A DNA stretch of 64,000 nt. Origin: MR-S7 sp000400995. Lineage in GTDB: Bacteria; Pseudomonadota; Gammaproteobacteria; Burkholderiales; Burkholderiaceae_C. The stretch covers positions 2,294,001-2,358,000 of the forward strand of contig NZ_CP152342.1 of NCBI RefSeq assembly GCF_045291395.1. Direction: 5' to 3'. Below, piece after piece: positions 1 to 8,415 of the stretch (positions are counted from its first letter, which is position 1; every line of letters starts with the position of its first letter). The position numbers and the translations under genes are program-made. Under the pieces are notes generated by a model. That model was not told the DNA's origin. It was given only the letters and a program-made list of their open reading frames with translations, and ran no database searches.

Positions 1-354
1 GTTGAGCGTGACCACGCCGGCGCGCGTGTCCACGTCGATCTTGATGGCGCTCAGGTCCGGGTCCTGCGCCAAGCCGGCGGACACCTTGGCTGTGATGCCG
101 GCATCGTCCATGAGCGCGGCGGCGTCGGCGGCGGCCGAGCGCGTGGCATCGCCGGCCTCGTGCGCGGCGGACTCCATCTTCTGCTTGGCTTCCTGGGCGG
201 CCTGCTCGGTCTTCTCGATCGCGGAGTCCAGGCGTTGTCCAGCGGTGGGCTCCTCTGTCTTGTTGCAGGCGGCCAAGCCTGCGGCCAGGGCCAGGGCAGA
301 GGCGAGCGCGCCCAGGCGCGGCAGGGTGTGCGGTTGGAAACGCGAGGTATTCAT
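1..354 (-). CDS. BON-domain lipoprotein, 3' end beyond window
   Basis: The minus-strand frame opens at ATG 354-352 and runs off the window edge after 118 codons. It has an N-terminal hydrophobic segment followed by a lipobox-like LAAC (about residues 26-29), then a helical Ala/Glu/Lys-rich stretch. The start of a BON domain follows, with the typical 'DDAGITAKVSAGLAQDPDLS' style opening and 'IKIDVDTRAGVVTLN'. BON proteins (OsmY type) are periplasmic or outer-membrane-associated stress proteins thought to bind phospholipid. GGAGAGA lies just upstream of the ATG as ribosome site. Family call is firm; exact role is inferred. Confidence 0.85.
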   Translation of the reverse strand, partial: MNTSRFQPHTLPRLGALASALALAAGLAACNKTEEPTAGQRLDSAIEKTEQAAQEAKQKMESAAHEAGDATRSAAADAAALMDDAGITAKVSAGLAQDPDLSAIKIDVDTRAGVVTLN

Positions 355-495
355 AACGGTCTCTCCTTCCAGTGGATATGCCTGCCACTGTAGGACCGGC
401 AGGCCCGCCGTGCGGGTCGGAGAGGACCGAATCCGCAGTAGGACAAGGGCGCCCCGCCAAGCACCCTGTCGCGCGGGAGACGACAATCGCCCCCC

Positions 496-2175
496 ATGTC
501 CGCCCCGCTGCTGCACCGCTGGTTCCCGTTCCTCGCCTGGCCCCGCCCTACGCCAGCGCTGCTGCAAGGAGAGTTCTGGGCCGGCATGACCGTCGGGCTG
601 ATGCTGGTGCCGCAGGGCGTGGCCTACGCGGCGCTGGCCGGCATGCCGCTGGTCACGGGCATCTACGCCTCGCTGGTGCCGGCGCTGGTGGCCGTGCTCT
701 GGAGCTCGTCCACGCGGCTGGGCGTGGGGCCCACGGCGCTCACAAGCCTGCTCATCGGCGCATCGCTCACGGGCATGGCCGAGCCGGGCAGCGCGCACTG
801 GGTGCAGCTCGCGGCATGGATGGCGCTGCTGTCGGGCCTGCTGCAGCTGCTGCTGGGGGCCCTGCGCTTCGGCTGGCTGCTCAACCTGGTCACCTCGCCG
901 GTGCTGGGTGGATTCACGCAGGCGGCGGCGCTGCTCATCCTGGCCTCGCAGCTGCCCGCGCTGCTGGGCCTGCGCACCACCTGGGGGGCGCTGGCGTCCG
1001 ACCCGTCGGTCCACCACTTCGACCTGCGCGCGCTGGCCTTCGGCCTGGGCAGCCTGGCGCTGCTGGTGCTGGCGCGGCGCTGGCGGCCGAGCTTTCCGGC
1101 CGCCATCGTGGTCATCGCCCTGGCGGCGCTGGCCAGCTGGGCCATGGGCTACGCCGATGCCGACGGCGCCGTGGTGGGCCACCTGCCCTCGGGCCTGCCC
1201 TCGCCCTACTGGCCGGGATGGCTGCCGTGGGACGAACTGGGCGGGCTGGTCATGCCGGTGATGGTGGTGACGCTGGTGAGCTTCCTGGAAACGGCGTCGA
1301 GCGCCAAGGTGGAGCACAGCCGCGGCGGCACCCGCTGGAACGAGAACCAGGACCTGATCGCCCACGGCATGGCCAAGATGAGCGCAGGGCTGTGCGGCAG
1401 CTTCGCCACCAGCGCCTCGTTCTCGCGCTCGGCCATCAACCTCTACGCGGGCGCCAAGAGCGGCTGGGCGACGCTGTTCGCACTGCTGCTGGTGCTGGCC
1501 ACGCTGCTGTGGCTCACGCCCGCGCTCTACCACGTGCCGCAGTCGGTGCTGGCGGCGGTGGTGGTGACGGCCGTCACGGGGCTCATCAAGCCCATGTCCA
1601 TGCTGCGGCTGTGGCGCATCTCGCGGGTGGAAACCGCCATCGGCCTGGTCACCTTCGGCCTCACGCTGGCCACGGCGCCGCGCATGTACTGGGGCGTACT
1701 GGTGGGCCTGCTGATGAACCTGAGCCACTTCCTCTACCAGCGCCTGCACCCGCGCATCATCGAGGTCGGCCTGCACCCGGACGGCAGCCTGCGCGACCGC
1801 CACCTGTGGCAGCTCGCCCCGCTGGCGCCGCAGGTGCTGGCGCTGCGCATGGACGCGGAGCTGGACTTCGCCTCGGCCAACGCGCTGGAACGGCGCGTGG
1901 CCGACGAGCTGGCCGCGCGGCCGGACACGCGGCACCTGTGCCTGTTCGCCCTGCCCATCAACCGCATCGACGTCACCGGCGTGGAGGCCTTCGTGCGCCT
2001 GCACCACCTGCTGCAGACGCACGGCGGCACGCTGCACGTCAGCGGCCTCAAGCTGCCCGTGCAGCGCACGCTGGAGAGCGCGGGCGCACTCGCCGAAGGC
2101 CCCCACCTGGCCACCTACCGCACCGACGCGGAGGCCATCGCCGCGCTGCAAAAGGCCGCTCCGGCGCCCGCCTGA
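496..2175 (+). CDS. SulP-family anion transporter with C-terminal STAS domain
   Basis: This is a 559-aa inner-membrane protein. The first about 400 residues hold many hydrophobic helices and the SulP signature near residues 30-55 (GVAYAALAGMPLVTGIYASL). The last about 120 residues form a STAS domain (DAELDFASANALE, then INRIDVTGVEAF). SulP proteins move sulfate, bicarbonate or other anions; the substrate cannot be read from sequence. GGGAGA precedes the ATG at about 15 nt. It is followed after about 100 nt by the NfeD-SPFH pair and is probably a separate unit. Confidence 0.93.
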   Translation: MSAPLLHRWFPFLAWPRPTPALLQGEFWAGMTVGLMLVPQGVAYAALAGMPLVTGIYASLVPALVAVLWSSSTRLGVGPTALTSLLIGASLTGMAEPGSAHWVQLAAWMALLSGLLQLLLGALRFGWLLNLVTSPVLGGFTQAAALLILASQLPALLGLRTTWGALASDPSVHHFDLRALAFGLGSLALLVLARRWRPSFPAAIVVIALAALASWAMGYADADGAVVGHLPSGLPSPYWPGWLPWDELGGLVMPVMVVTLVSFLETASSAKVEHSRGGTRWNENQDLIAHGMAKMSAGLCGSFATSASFSRSAINLYAGAKSGWATLFALLLVLATLLWLTPALYHVPQSVLAAVVVTAVTGLIKPMSMLRLWRISRVETAIGLVTFGLTLATAPRMYWGVLVGLLMNLSHFLYQRLHPRIIEVGLHPDGSLRDRHLWQLAPLAPQVLALRMDAELDFASANALERRVADELAARPDTRHLCLFALPINRIDVTGVEAFVRLHHLLQTHGGTLHVSGLKLPVQRTLESAGALAEGPHLATYRTDAEAIAALQKAAPAPA

Positions 2176-2279
2176 CACCGGCAGGCGCGGGCATGCCCCG
2201 CGCCCCTGCCCGTCCATCCTTTGAAAACCGCCGCATTTCGCCCAGAATGGGCCGGCTTTACTTTTTCCATTCAAGGGAC

Positions 2280-2711
2280 ATGAACCTCGACGCATCCACA
2301 TACTGGTGGCTTCTGGCCGGCGCTGCCGTGGTGGCCGAACTGCTCACCGGCACCTTCTACCTGCTGATGCTGGCCATCGGCCTGGCCGCGGGCGCCGTGG
2401 CCGCGCATGCCGGGCTGGGCACGGCGGCGCAGATCCTGGCCAGCGCCGTGGTCGGCGTCGCCACCGTGCTCGGCGCGTATTTCGCGCGCCGCAGCCGCCC
2501 GGGCGAGCCCTCGGCCCGCGCGGACCGCAGCGTCAACCTCGACGTGGGCGAAACCGTCCACATCGACGCCTGGCAGCCCGACGGCACCGCCACCGTGAAA
2601 TACCGCGGCGCGAGCTGGACGGCCATCCACCGCCCCGGCATCACGCCCGCCACGGGCCCGCACCGCGTGGCCGAACTGGTGGGCAACCGGCTGCTGGTCG
2701 ATCCCCTTTGA
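2280..2711 (+). CDS. NfeD-like membrane protein
   Basis: 143 aa. Two or three hydrophobic segments occupy residues 10-65, followed by a short OB-fold-like C-terminal part (VNLDVGETVHID ... GASWTAIH ... VAELVGNRLLVDPL). That is the short NfeD (NfeD1b) layout, without the ClpP-like protease part. NfeD proteins partner SPFH/stomatin proteins in membrane microdomains, and the next gene is exactly that. AAGGGACATG gives a close ribosome site. A longer open frame extends upstream, but it is an out-of-frame shadow of the transporter. Confidence 0.9.
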   Translation: MNLDASTYWWLLAGAAVVAELLTGTFYLLMLAIGLAAGAVAAHAGLGTAAQILASAVVGVATVLGAYFARRSRPGEPSARADRSVNLDVGETVHIDAWQPDGTATVKYRGASWTAIHRPGITPATGPHRVAELVGNRLLVDPL

Positions 2712-2737
2712 TCCATTCCCTCGCAGAAAGACACTCC

Positions 2738-3655
2738 ATGGAAATCGCCATCGTCCTCTTCGTGATCGCCGTGATCTTCATCGTGCGCGCCGTCAAGATC
2801 GTTCCGCAGCAGCACGCCTGGGTGAAGGAGCGCCTGGGCAAGTACGCCGGCACGCTCACGCCCGGCCCCAAGTTCATCATTCCCTTCGTGGACCGCATCG
2901 CCTACCGGCACAGCCTCAAGGAGATCCCGCTGGACGTGCCCAGCCAGATCTGCATCACCAAGGACAACACGCAGCTGCAGGTGGACGGCATCCTCTACTT
3001 CCAGGTGACCGACCCGATGCGCGCCAGCTACGGCTCGTCCAACTACATCATGGCCGTCACCCAGCTCGCGCAGACCTCGCTGCGCAGCGTGATCGGCAAG
3101 CTGGAGCTGGACAAGACCTTCGAGGAGCGCGACATGATCAATGCGCAGGTGGTGTCGGCCATCGACGAGGCCGCGCTGAACTGGGGCGTGAAGGTGCTGC
3201 GCTACGAGATCAAGGACCTGACGCCGCCCGCCGAGATCCTGCGCGCCATGCAGGCGCAGATCACCGCCGAGCGCGAGAAGCGCGCGCTGATCGCCGCGTC
3301 GGAAGGCCGCCGCCAGGAGCAGATCAACATCGCCACCGGCGAGCGCGAGGCCTTCATCGCCCGCTCGGAAGGCGAGAAGCAGGCCGTCATCAACAAGGCC
3401 CAGGGCGAGGCCGAATCCATCAAGGCCGTGGCCGACGCCACCGCGCAGGCGCTGGAGCGCGTGGCCGCGGCCATCCGCCAGCCGGGCGGCGAACAGGCGG
3501 TGCAGCTCAAGGTGGCCGAGCAGGCCGTCACCGCCTACGGCAGGCTGGCGCAGGACGCCACCACCACGCTGGTCGTGCCGAGCAACATGACCGAGGTCTC
3601 CGCGCTCATCACGTCGGCCATGAAGATGGTGCAGGCGGGCACGCAGCGCGGGTGA
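2738..3655 (+). CDS. SPFH/band-7 (stomatin/paraslipin) protein
   Basis: 305 aa with one N-terminal membrane segment (IVLFVIAVIFIVRAV), then an SPFH domain beginning with IVPQQHAWVKERLGKY. The domain includes the conserved core CITKDNTQLQVDGILYFQV and a coiled helical part rich in Glu/Arg/Ala (AEREKRALIAASEGRRQEQI). It resembles QmcA/paraslipin, a membrane scaffold. The gene begins 26 nt after the nfeD-like stop, with AGAAAGACACTCC upstream, so the two are probably co-transcribed. It ends with a clean TGA at 3655. Confidence 0.95.
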   Translation: MEIAIVLFVIAVIFIVRAVKIVPQQHAWVKERLGKYAGTLTPGPKFIIPFVDRIAYRHSLKEIPLDVPSQICITKDNTQLQVDGILYFQVTDPMRASYGSSNYIMAVTQLAQTSLRSVIGKLELDKTFEERDMINAQVVSAIDEAALNWGVKVLRYEIKDLTPPAEILRAMQAQITAEREKRALIAASEGRRQEQINIATGEREAFIARSEGEKQAVINKAQGEAESIKAVADATAQALERVAAAIRQPGGEQAVQLKVAEQAVTAYGRLAQDATTTLVVPSNMTEVSALITSAMKMVQAGTQRG

Positions 3656-3808
3656 GCCCGGAGCCTGTGCGGCCATCGCCGCACGGGGCCTACCCCCACG
3701 TCGGATAGCGCTTACGGGGCCGCCAAAACCGGCGGCGCACATTTATCTCCGCAGGTTGGAATTCGCCAGCATGCTTCTTTTTCTTGGGAACTCCATAGGA
3801 GATATGTA

Positions 3809-4192
3809 ATGCCTACCAACAATCCTCAGGGACATAACCAGCACACGAACGAGAGCAACCGCCAGGGCAGCCAGAGCCACAACCAAAGCAACCAAAGCAA
3901 CCAAAGCAACCAGGGCAATCAGTCGGGTGGCCGCGGCTTCGCATCGATGGACCCCGAACGCCAGCGCGAAATCGCGGCGGAAGGCGGCCGCGCCGCACAT
4001 GCCTCGGGCAATGCCCACGAGTTCAGCTCGCAGGAAGCCCGCGAAGCCGGCTCCAAGAGCCACGGCGGCAACCAGGCCTCCTCGCAGGCCGCCAACAACA
4101 CGCGCAGCGCCTCCAGCACGGGCAGCACCCGCGGCGGCTCCAGCGATCAGCCGTCACGTGCCGGCAGCCAGAGCCACAAGAACGACCGTTGA
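3809..4192 (+). CDS. KGG-motif stress protein with NQS repeats
   Basis: 127-aa very hydrophilic protein. The first 40 residues are dominated by N, Q, S and H, with a short tandem motif (SNQSNQSNQGNQ). The middle carries KGG/stress-induced motifs: GGRGFASMDPERQREIAAEGG (YciG-like) and a second copy HEFSSQEAREAGSKSHGG. The C-terminus is again S/G/N-rich. YciG-type proteins are small, probably disordered and induced by stress or stationary phase. TAGGAGATATGTA supplies the ribosome site. The surrounding genes are also stress-type, which supports the assignment. Confidence 0.85.
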   Translation: MPTNNPQGHNQHTNESNRQGSQSHNQSNQSNQSNQGNQSGGRGFASMDPERQREIAAEGGRAAHASGNAHEFSSQEAREAGSKSHGGNQASSQAANNTRSASSTGSTRGGSSDQPSRAGSQSHKNDR

Positions 4193-4212
4193 CGGTGTTC
4201 TGACCTGACCGG

Positions 4213-4229
4213 AAGGCCCGCAGGGCCTT
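4213..4229 (+). terminator. Short GC hairpin after the KGG gene
   Basis: AAGGCCC-GCA-GGGCCTT forms a perfect 7-bp stem 20 nt after the stop, followed by TCGG rather than a T run. It is a weak intrinsic terminator at best. Confidence 0.45.
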
Positions 4230-4321
4230 TCGGCTCCGCGCCACGCGGCACTCAGGGCCCCTCGGGTGCACAGCACCCTGCAGCCCACCGTGCGGCGTGG
4301 CGTTTTTCCAAGGAGGCTTCC

Positions 4322-4645
4322 ATGCGCATACCCAGCACATCCCGCGAACCGGCCGTCGATCCCTCGGACCGCACGGCAGCCGATCTTCCGAGCGGAGAAG
4401 ATCTCAACGACCACCTGAGTGCGGAAACCGACGTGGCGGACGGCGTGAACGACCTTTCCGCGCATGCCCTCGACGACCTGCCGAACGACGGCCCGCTGAA
4501 TTTCGACGACGGCACCGACATGGGCCACCCGCGGGGCGACACGCGCCGCACGGGCGGCAGCTGGGATGCCGAGGGAACCGATGAGGGCAGGCTCAAGCCG
4601 CCCTCGGAAATGTCCTCCACGCCGCCCCCTTCTTACCGCCGGTAA
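4322..4645 (+). CDS. Small acidic hypothetical protein
   Basis: 107 aa, strongly acidic (many Asp/Glu) with a Pro-rich tail (SSTPPPSYRR). No signal peptide or membrane segment is visible. The start at 4322 is fixed by a perfect AAGGAGG seven nt upstream. No family recognised. The charge pattern and position between stress genes suggest a small soluble stress-associated protein, which is inference only. Confidence 0.75.
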   Translation: MRIPSTSREPAVDPSDRTAADLPSGEDLNDHLSAETDVADGVNDLSAHALDDLPNDGPLNFDDGTDMGHPRGDTRRTGGSWDAEGTDEGRLKPPSEMSSTPPPSYRR

Positions 4646-4652
4646 GGCGCCA

Positions 4653-4671
4653 CGGCCCCCGCCGGGGGCCG
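4653..4671. terminator. GC-rich hairpin between convergent genes
   Basis: CGGCCCCC-GCC-GGGGGCCG is a perfect 8-bp stem between two convergent stop codons. There is no T tract on either strand, so it may act as a bidirectional hairpin of modest strength. Confidence 0.45.
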
Positions 4672-4680
4672 CGCCGCACT

Positions 4681-5652
4681 TCATGCGCCGTCTCCCGCAT
4701 TGCCCGTGATGGGCAGCACGATGCCGGTGATGTAGCTGGAACAGGCGGGCGCCGCCAGGAACACATACGCCGGGGAAATCTCCTCCGGCTGCGCGGGCCG
4801 GCCAAGGTGCGTGCCCTCGCCGAACTTGGCGATCTCCTCGGGCGGCTTGTCCGCGGGGTTCAGGGGCGTCCAGACCGGCCCCGGGGCCACGGCGTTCACG
4901 CGGATGCCCTTGTCCGCCAGGTTGTGCGCCAGGGCCTTGGTGAATGCATGGATGGCCCCCTTGGTCGCGGAATAGTCCAGCAGCTCCTTGCTGCCCCGCA
5001 GCCCCGTGACCGAGCCGGTGTTGATGATGCAGTCGCCCGGCTGCAAGTGCGGCAAGGCGGCCTTGGCCATGTGGAAGTAGCCATAGATGTTCGTCCTGAA
5101 CGTCTCGTCGAAGTGCTCCTCGGTCAGGTCCTCCAGCGACTGCGCATGCTCCTGGAACGCGGCATTGTTGACCAGCACGTTGAGCCGGCCGAACGCCTTC
5201 ACGGCCGCCTGCACCGCCTTCTTGCAGAACCGGGGGTCCTTCACGTCGCCGGCCATGGCCAGGCTGCGCCCGCCTTCGGCTTCGATCAGCCGGCAGGTTT
5301 CCTGCGCGTCCTCGTGCTCGCTCAGGTAGACGATGGCCACGTCCGCTCCTTCGCGGGCGAACAGCACGGCGACCGCCCGCCCGATGCCGGAATCGCCCCC
5401 CGTGACCAGCGCAGCAAAGCCCTGGAGCTTGCCGCTGCCGCGGTAATGGGGCGCCTGGAACCGCGGCCTCAGCTGCATGTCTTTTTCCACCCCGGGCTTG
5501 GCGAGGTGCTGCCTGGGCAGGGGCGGCTTGGGCTCGGCGCGGCCAGGCCCCGGGGCGCTGCGCCCGGATGCCTTGCCTGCGCCGGCCTTGGCGGGCGCGG
5601 CCTTTTTCTTGTCCTGGCGTTCCTGGATTTGCCGTTGCTTTTGCAGTGTCAT
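4681..5652 (-). CDS. SDR-family oxidoreductase, general-stress type
   Basis: 323 aa. A Lys/Ala/Pro-rich N-terminal extension of about 75 residues precedes a classical short-chain dehydrogenase. The NAD(P)-binding loop is TGGDSGIGRA, followed by NNAA, and the active-site residues are S (GSVTG) with YSATKGA (YxxxK). PGPVWTPLNP is also present. This matches the YhdF/YdaD/general-stress-protein-39 group with an added tail. The ATG at 5652 (MTLQKQRQIQ) is preferred over a longer frame to 5709, because GAGG lies upstream and family members begin in this way. Substrate unknown. Confidence 0.9.
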   Translation of the reverse strand: MTLQKQRQIQERQDKKKAAPAKAGAGKASGRSAPGPGRAEPKPPLPRQHLAKPGVEKDMQLRPRFQAPHYRGSGKLQGFAALVTGGDSGIGRAVAVLFAREGADVAIVYLSEHEDAQETCRLIEAEGGRSLAMAGDVKDPRFCKKAVQAAVKAFGRLNVLVNNAAFQEHAQSLEDLTEEHFDETFRTNIYGYFHMAKAALPHLQPGDCIINTGSVTGLRGSKELLDYSATKGAIHAFTKALAHNLADKGIRVNAVAPGPVWTPLNPADKPPEEIAKFGEGTHLGRPAQPEEISPAYVFLAAPACSSYITGIVLPITGNAGDGA

Positions 5653-5838
5653 GGTGGTGGCCTCGGAAAGTAAATGGTGCACCCGGGCTATCGCATGCAG
5701 GGCACCCATAAAAATCGGCTAATCCGCCCTATACCCCTCACTTGTACGCAGTTGTGCGTTCATGTAATGTTCTGCTCCGTGATTTATCGAAGCCCTCCAC
5801 GTCACTGACAATCTGTGCAACTTGCAAGGAGTGACCCG

Positions 5839-6054
5839 ATGCCCATGGAACTCATGGTGGCGCTGGCACGCGGCAAATTCCCTACTGCCGTGGATAATCC
5901 AGCAGACGTCGACAAACTGCGGGTGCTCGCGGCCGCAGGCTTGGTAGAAGCCCAGCTGCCGGATGTGGAAAGCGAGGCCCAGTGCGCGCAAGTGTTCGCC
6001 ATTACGCCGGAAGGTAAAGCTGCCCTGGATAAAAGCATGGCGAAACCTGGATAG
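5839..6054 (+). CDS. Small hypothetical protein
   Basis: 71 aa beginning MPMELMVALARG. AAGGAGTGACCCG gives an excellent ribosome site and decides this start. The compact charged sequence ends ITPEGKAALDKSMAKPG, which resembles the helical recognition part of small winged-helix regulators (repeated 'L..L...GLV' and 'T.EG'). No family is recognised with confidence. Confidence 0.65.
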   Translation: MPMELMVALARGKFPTAVDNPADVDKLRVLAAAGLVEAQLPDVESEAQCAQVFAITPEGKAALDKSMAKPG

Positions 6055-6057
6055 CGC

Positions 6058-6498
6058 CTATTTTTCAGCGCTATCCATTTGCAGCAGAGGGGCCTCCGTC
6101 GCAATGGCATTTTCACGGCCATCGCCGCCGATTCGAAAATGCGCAGCGGGGTTATTGACCAGTTGAAGGACGGAGCCAAAACACGACGCCGGCAGCGTGA
6201 GCGTGCCGATGGCGATGGACTCGTACAAGCCGAATCCCGGCGGCGGCAGTTCCGCCGCATTCGTGAAACCGATCTGTAGCAAGGTGCGCAGCGGGCCTGC
6301 GCGCGAGCCCAGCAACTCGATGAAACCCGTGGCCTGCGCCACGGAATAAGACCCCTGTGAAAATGTATGCAGGCCTGAAAGAGCAACGGCCCGGACGCTT
6401 TTCACCTTGATGGTCACATAATTTTCCCAATCATGGCTGAAATCCTGCGGCTTTAATGTCGATTTGCCCCAGGGGCGGGTGGTTTGAGGGGAGATCAT
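6058..6498 (-). CDS. Hypothetical protein
   Basis: 146 aa, converging on the previous small gene with 3 nt between stops. It contains mixed beta-type hydrophobic stretches (SVRAVALSGLHTF, GLYESIAIGTLTLPA) and no clear signal peptide or catalytic motif. GGGGAG lies upstream of the ATG only at moderate distance. No function can be given. Base composition is slightly lower in GC than its neighbours, so transfer is possible. Confidence 0.55.
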   Translation of the reverse strand: MISPQTTRPWGKSTLKPQDFSHDWENYVTIKVKSVRAVALSGLHTFSQGSYSVAQATGFIELLGSRAGPLRTLLQIGFTNAAELPPPGFGLYESIAIGTLTLPASCFGSVLQLVNNPAAHFRIGGDGRENAIATEAPLLQMDSAEK

Positions 6499-6682
6499 TC
6501 ATTGCTCCATATTTCGATGACTCCCAAGAGAGCCTGAAAGCCCAAAAATAAACAGAAACCCTAACCCTCTCTGTCGGACAAGATCGGCTCCGGTTGCCAG
6601 CGTCCGGCAAAACAAAGCGGATGCAACCATTCGCTTCATATATTGCGACCATGTTGCCCTTGTCACTTTCCATGGTTGAAAA

Positions 6683-7159
6683 TCATCCCTCCCCGGATTT
6701 TTTCTTTTTCTGAACGCTGATGCTGCCGTCGGCCTCCAGAAACGCATAGCGCAGCTCCTGCAGGTCGCAGTCCGCCTCGCGCAGGGCCTTTTCGATATCG
6801 TTTTGCGAGACGCGGTGCTTTTTCCGCGCGGAGTCGAAGATCTCCCCATCGCGCCCCAGCAGCACCGCCTCCCCTTCGAGCAGCTTTTCGGCCAGGCGGA
6901 ACCGCGCCGTGACCACGCCCACCACGGTGTTCAGGCCGATCAGCACCAGGCACACCACGAGGCCGCCCCACAGGGACTGGTCCTTGCCCGTCATCGACGG
7001 TCCGGCCGCTTCGCTGACCAGCATGACCACCAGCAGGTCGAAGGGAGTGAACTGGCCCACGGTGCGCTTTCCGCTGGCGCGCATCAGCAGCAGCAGCACG
7101 CCGTAGACCACGGCGGCACGGATCACCAGTTCCACGCCAGGGAGATCGAAGTCCAGCAT
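6683..7159 (-). CDS. DUF421 (YetF-like) membrane protein
   Basis: 158 aa. Residues 8-65 hold two or three membrane helices with the DUF421 signature RASGKRTVGQFTPFDLLVVM and SEAAGPSMTG. The cytosolic domain ends with the typical DLQELRYAFLEADGSISV and a Lys-rich tail. The start at 7159 sits after a good GGGGGC/GAG-containing leader. YetF-like proteins are inner-membrane proteins of unclear function, often near stress genes. It lies downstream of the cysteine hydrolase with 20 nt between them. Confidence 0.9.
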   Translation of the reverse strand: MLDFDLPGVELVIRAAVVYGVLLLLMRASGKRTVGQFTPFDLLVVMLVSEAAGPSMTGKDQSLWGGLVVCLVLIGLNTVVGVVTARFRLAEKLLEGEAVLLGRDGEIFDSARKKHRVSQNDIEKALREADCDLQELRYAFLEADGSISVQKKKKSGEG

Positions 7160-7179
7160 GGGCGCCCCCTTTGCGGATC

Positions 7180-7770
7180 TCACGCGCGGCGCCGCACGGC
7201 GGCATGCACGGAGCACTTGAAGACGCCATGGAGCTGGCGCAGCGCATCGCCCTTGCGGCGCTCCGACTCCGCGGCCGTGCAGTCCTGCGGCACCCAGACC
7301 TTGTAGCCCAGCATGCGCGCGTCGGTGGCCGTGAGCATCACGCACATGTCTGCGGCCACGCCCACGATGACGAGCTTTTCGGCTCCCATCCTGTCCAGCA
7401 GGTGCTGCAAGGGCGTGGAATGGAACGCCGAGTGCTGGGGCTTGAGGATGACCAGGTCCTGGCAGGTAGGCGCCAGCAGGCGGGCGATCTCCCCGCGCTC
7501 GCCTAGCAGGCTGGAGCAGGCGGCCAGGATGTCGCGGAACTCGCTGTGCCATGTGCCGTAGTTGTCGTTCGCATAGATGGCGGCAACGCCGCGCCGTGCA
7601 AGCCGCGCCTTGAGCCGGGCAATCGCGTGCGACGCGGCCACGGCGCCCGGCAAAAGGTCGCGGGCCGTGGGGAAGTTCAGCGGATTGATCACGTCCACCA
7701 GCAAAAGCACCTCCTTGCTGCGCGGCAAGGAGGTACGCTTCAGCGAGGCGGGCCGCGGCACGGGCGTCAC
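7180..7770 (-). CDS. Isochorismatase-like cysteine hydrolase
   Basis: 196 aa. The family's catalytic triad is visible: Asp in LLLVDVINPLNF, Lys in DLVILKPQHSAF, and Cys in GVAADMCVMLTA. The GTG start at 7770 overlaps the stop of the upstream ferritin-like gene by four bases (GTGA), so translation is probably coupled. A much longer frame continues upstream, but only as a shadow of that gene. Substrate unknown (amides such as nicotinamide are usual). The clustering with DUF892/ferritin-like, CBS and DUF421 genes is typical of stress islands. Confidence 0.9.
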   Translation of the reverse strand: MTPVPRPASLKRTSLPRSKEVLLLVDVINPLNFPTARDLLPGAVAASHAIARLKARLARRGVAAIYANDNYGTWHSEFRDILAACSSLLGERGEIARLLAPTCQDLVILKPQHSAFHSTPLQHLLDRMGAEKLVIVGVAADMCVMLTATDARMLGYKVWVPQDCTAAESERRKGDALRQLHGVFKCSVHAAVRRRA

Positions 7771-8375
7771 AGCATCTTGCTGCGCTGCTGCTCCGCGCGG
7801 GACGCACCGATGGCGGTTTCCACCTGCTTGACCTCTTCGGGCGGAGGCAGCACCGCCGGCATGCCCAGGCTCTCGATCCACAGCTCGCGGCACCACCCTT
7901 TCGTGTGGTAGAGGTGGTGGTCCTCGTCCTTCTCCACCTTGTCGTGCGCGTCCTTCAAGGCCTGGCCCACGGGCCCGCTGGCCGCTTGCGCGACCTTGCC
8001 CAGCAGCTCCCAGTTGGCGTGGTCCTTGGTTTCCGCATGCACCACGCACTCGCAGGCCACGAGCTGCGCCGCGGCCGGGCCGCCGCCCTGCTTGGCCAGT
8101 TCCATGGCTTTCACCAGGGACTGGCCGATGTGCCGGACGACCAGGCGCGAGGGAACCGCCTCGTCCGCATCGATACCCAGGCTCTCGCAGGCCATGCGCA
8201 CCACGTTCTGGTGGCTCCGGGTTTCGTCGAGGTACTCTTCCCACTCCTTCTTCAGGTCTCCGTTGATGGCGCAGGTGAGCGCGGTGCGGTACACCTGCTC
8301 TCCTCCCAGCTCCGTTTCCATCATCTGCAGCAGCAGGTCCTTGAGCTGGGCCTTGTCATAGCGTGGCTTGGTCAT
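7767..8375 (-). CDS. Ferritin-like helical-bundle protein
   Basis: 202 aa and almost entirely helical. It has Glu/His positions arranged as in ferritin-like di-iron proteins: METELGGEQVYR, DETRSHQNVVR, ECVVHAETKDHANWELL and DEDHHLYHTKGWCRELW. The family is probably one of the uncharacterised ferritin-like groups near DUF892/YciE. Metal binding is inferred from the E..H spacing. The ATG at 8375 is preceded by GGAGACGACAC. It is coupled to the downstream hydrolase by the GTGA overlap. Confidence 0.75.
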   Translation of the reverse strand: MTKPRYDKAQLKDLLLQMMETELGGEQVYRTALTCAINGDLKKEWEEYLDETRSHQNVVRMACESLGIDADEAVPSRLVVRHIGQSLVKAMELAKQGGGPAAAQLVACECVVHAETKDHANWELLGKVAQAASGPVGQALKDAHDKVEKDEDHHLYHTKGWCRELWIESLGMPAVLPPPEEVKQVETAIGASRAEQQRSKML

Positions 8376-8415
8376 GTGTCGTCTCCGGGAAAAAGGGATT
8401 GCCTGGCGGCGCGCA

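Noticed and set aside
2..589. Plus-strand open frame over the first gene
   Set aside because: Antisense shadow of the minus-strand BON lipoprotein; no ribosome site and Ser/Ala/Arg-rich nonsense composition.
372..2279. Very long plus-strand frame running into the NfeD-like gene
   Set aside because: Arg/Gly/Ala-rich product, out of frame with the SulP gene. Only its last part (from 2280) is real.
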